From: Paenibacillus tianmuensis
GTDB lineage: Bacteria > Bacillota > Bacilli > Paenibacillales > NBRC-103111
Assembly (NCBI RefSeq): GCF_900100345.1
Contig: NZ_FMTT01000003.1
Location: 48,811-112,810, forward strand
Direction: 5' to 3'
DNA length: 64,000 bases
A program made the position numbers and the translations under genes. The notes beneath the pieces are model-generated. The model saw only the letters and a program-made list of their open reading frames with translations. It did no database searches and was not told the origin of the DNA. Below, piece after piece: positions 62,084 through 64,000 of this stretch. The first letter of the stretch is position 1. Every line of letters starts with the position of its first letter.

Positions 62084-62986
62084 ATGCTCGATTACCATGC
62101 TCTTTATGAACAGTATCACCAGCTTCTTTTCTCCATCGCCTACCGGATGCTCGGATTGGCGCAGGACGCCGAAGATGTCGTCCAGGACGTGTTCGTTTCG
62201 CTGCAGCACCACAATTCCGGCGAAATCGCCAATATGAAAGCGTACCTGTGCAAACTTGTCACCAACCGCTGCCTGAACGAACTCAAATCGTCGCGCAAGG
62301 CGAAAACTACTTATATCGGCCCATGGCTGCCCGAACCAATCGTCACAGCGGCCGAAGGCAATCCCGCGGAAGCACTGGCCCTGAAGGATGACATCGCCTA
62401 CGCATATCTGGTCGTCATGCAGCGGCTGACGTCGGCGGAACGGGCCGTTTTCGTACTGCGGGAAACACTCGGCTTCACATTCGAGGATATCGGCGAAATG
62501 ATCGGCAAATCTGCTGTCAATTGCCGGCAACTGTTCAGTCGCGGCAAGCGCAAGCTGGACGTACAGAAGAACGACGCCGGCGTGCCGATAGCACCCCTGA
62601 ATCCGGAAGCTGAGGCGCTCAGCACATCGTTCAGTGCCGCCTTTCGCGCCGGAGATATCGCCTCCATCGTCGAATTGCTGAGCGAAGACGCCATCTTGCT
62701 TTCAGACGGCGGCGGCAAAGTGAAAGCCGCTGTCAATCCGATTTATGGCCGGGACCGCGTCCGGGCTTTGCTGGCTTTTTCCATTTCTCGTTATCTCCAG
62801 AATGGCGTTATCCGGTCGGTTGTCGTCAACGGCCACAACAGCTTCATGGTGATGCATGGCGGCAAACCGTATGGCGTTTACGCACTGGCTTTCACTCCGG
62901 ACGGTTCGGCCATTTCGCGTGTTTATGTCATGATGAATCCGGACAAATTGAATAGTGCGGCCCGCTTGCTTGAACTGCCATCCTGA
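62084..62986 (+). CDS. SigJ-type ECF RNA polymerase sigma factor
   Basis: About 300 residues from ATG 62084; a longer TTG reading from 61979 has no family support. Sigma region 2 (LLFSIAYRMLGLAQDAEDVVQDVFVSL) and region 4 (LTSAERAVFVLRETLGFTFEDIGEMIGKSAVNCRQLFSRGKRKL) are followed by a SnoaL-like domain (about 195-300). This is the SigJ/ECF41 layout, in which the fused domain replaces an anti-sigma factor. Such genes usually lie beside an oxidoreductase target; the NQO-type gene follows 82 bases later. Confidence 0.92.
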   Translation: MLDYHALYEQYHQLLFSIAYRMLGLAQDAEDVVQDVFVSLQHHNSGEIANMKAYLCKLVTNRCLNELKSSRKAKTTYIGPWLPEPIVTAAEGNPAEALALKDDIAYAYLVVMQRLTSAERAVFVLRETLGFTFEDIGEMIGKSAVNCRQLFSRGKRKLDVQKNDAGVPIAPLNPEAEALSTSFSAAFRAGDIASIVELLSEDAILLSDGGGKVKAAVNPIYGRDRVRALLAFSISRYLQNGVIRSVVVNGHNSFMVMHGGKPYGVYALAFTPDGSAISRVYVMMNPDKLNSAARLLELPS

Positions 62987-63068
62987 TTTTTTTGCGCATC
63001 GTTGTCACAGATTTGCTCATTCAATTGTCTTCGTTAATGTACAATCAAAAAAACAATGGAGGTCAGCT

Positions 63069-63710
63069 ATGAAGGTATTCATCGTTTATGCTCACCCGGA
63101 ACAAAACTCTTTCAATGCCGCAATGAAGAATCTGGCGGTGGAAACACTGACTGGAGCAGGGCATCAAGTACAGATTTCAGATTTGTACACAATGAAATTC
63201 AATCCCATTGCGGATTATTATGATTTTATGGAGCGAAAAAACAGCGAGTTTTTAAGTCTATCTGCAGAGCAAATGAATTCCTCGATTCATAAACGCTTTG
63301 CAGAAGAGATTCAGCAAGAACAAGACAAGGTGCTATGGGCGGACTTGATCTTGTTCCAATTTCCGGTATGGTGGTTTTCCATGCCTGCAATCATGAAGGG
63401 GTGGGTCGATCGGGTATTTGCCTATGGATTTGCCTATGGACATATTGACGGTGTTCCTCAAAACTTAAGCGGCCGAAAGGCAATATGTATCATGACCACG
63501 GGTGCTTCAGAAGAATCCTATTCCTTGAAAGGACAAAAGGGACCGATCAGAGATTGGATTAAACACATTGAAGTCGGCATGCTAGAGTATTCCCACATCA
63601 AAGTCTTGAATCCTTTTGTCGTCTACCAACCCGAATATATATCAAATGAGCAACGCATAAGTTATCTGGATCGGTATAAAAATTATCTGCTGGATCTTGA
63701 AGCGATGTGA
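63069..63710 (+). CDS. MdaB/NQO-like NAD(P)H-dependent oxidoreductase
   Basis: 213 residues from ATG 63069, preceded by GGAGGT. FIVYAHPEQNSFNAAMKNLA and the FPVWWFSMPAIMKGWVDRVFAYGFAYG segment bind FMN/FAD and stack the quinone. It reduces quinones by two electrons. It is probably a target of the SigJ-type factor upstream and is paralogous to the 17683 enzyme. A terminator follows. Confidence 0.9.
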   Translation: MKVFIVYAHPEQNSFNAAMKNLAVETLTGAGHQVQISDLYTMKFNPIADYYDFMERKNSEFLSLSAEQMNSSIHKRFAEEIQQEQDKVLWADLILFQFPVWWFSMPAIMKGWVDRVFAYGFAYGHIDGVPQNLSGRKAICIMTTGASEESYSLKGQKGPIRDWIKHIEVGMLEYSHIKVLNPFVVYQPEYISNEQRISYLDRYKNYLLDLEAM

Positions 63711-63770
63711 GCTCGGTATAAGTACCCCTGTGCCGCAATTAATTTTTCCGTTCGTACGTAAGTAAAACGA

Positions 63771-63811
63771 AAAATGCAGCTCGTCCCTCGCTAGAGGGCG
63801 GGCTGCATTTT
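63771..63811 (+). terminator. Terminator after the quinone reductase
   Basis: AAAATGCAGC (63771-63780) pairs with GCTGCATTTT (63802-63811), with an inner CCCTC/GAGGG. Between 63812 and 64000 I see no gene. Confidence 0.85.
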
Positions 63812-64000
63812 GTCTAGGAGCCTTGCAGTCCGGTAAACAGGCGAGGGTGCATCCTTACTTCCCATTCCCAACAACCCCAACAGCGAAGTGTCGCTGTTCT
63901 TTACAACAAACTTGAATGCAACCGGATACTATATAATTTTCAAACCTCTTACTTTATTGTCGATGATATTCACGTACATATAAATGTTTCTGGCGAAGGT

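Overview
The window looks like a chromosomal segment of a spore-forming Gram-positive bacterium, most likely Paenibacillus or a close relative. The evidence is a GerA-type germinant receptor operon, HutP, LipM, YqzE, the YqhG/YqhH pair, strong AGGAGG-type ribosome sites, many TTG/GTG starts and about 50% GC. No rRNA, tRNA, CRISPR array or prophage was seen.

Region 1 (1-25.4 kb) is accessory and rich in one-component regulators paired with exporters or modifying enzymes. It holds two paralogous MerR-MFS cassettes (1-1845 and 21239-23283), a MerR-GNAT-MFS-DUF418 operon (17523-13768), a PadR-MFS pair, a LysR regulator divergent from an alpha/beta hydrolase, a MarR-GNAT fusion and an AraC regulator next to a flavoprotein oxidase. 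All three MerR genes have the over-long 19-20 bp promoter spacer with an internal dyad that MerR-type activation needs. Inside this region, 5.2-13.65 kb is a sugar-uptake locus: a YesM/YesN-type two-component system, a GH109-like NAD-dependent glycosidase or oxidoreductase, a lipoprotein binding protein and two permeases, with no ATPase. A TnpB remnant with a right-end hairpin lies at 20.65-20.99 kb.

Region 2 (25.4-40.1 kb) is core-like. It has hutP and hutH separated by a HutP-type attenuator, a PAT-like acetyltransferase, argS, yqzE, a secreted protein, yqhG-yqhH, lipM, dat and a class II ribonucleotide reductase behind two NrdR boxes.

Region 3 (40.1-54.3 kb) is a catabolic island bounded by transposon scars. 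A Crp/Fnr regulator and a cre-like site precede HyuA and HyuB, a creatininase-family hydrolase, an HpaB-type flavin monooxygenase, a split-barrel flavoprotein, a DUF2848 protein, a cupin, a malic enzyme, a nitrilase-family hydrolase and a thioesterase. It contains decaying pieces of an MFS transporter, a TRAP DctM permease, a second malic enzyme and the tail of the flavoprotein gene, so it has been duplicated and rearranged. I read it as a pathway for an N-heterocycle or cyclic amide that probably ends in a C4-dicarboxylate. I do not recognise it as a described pathway.

Region 4 (54.4-64 kb) holds a RibF-like FAD synthetase, a GerA-GerC-GerB germination operon, a truncated ISL3 transposase, an amidase, a SigJ-type ECF sigma factor and a flavodoxin-fold quinone reductase.
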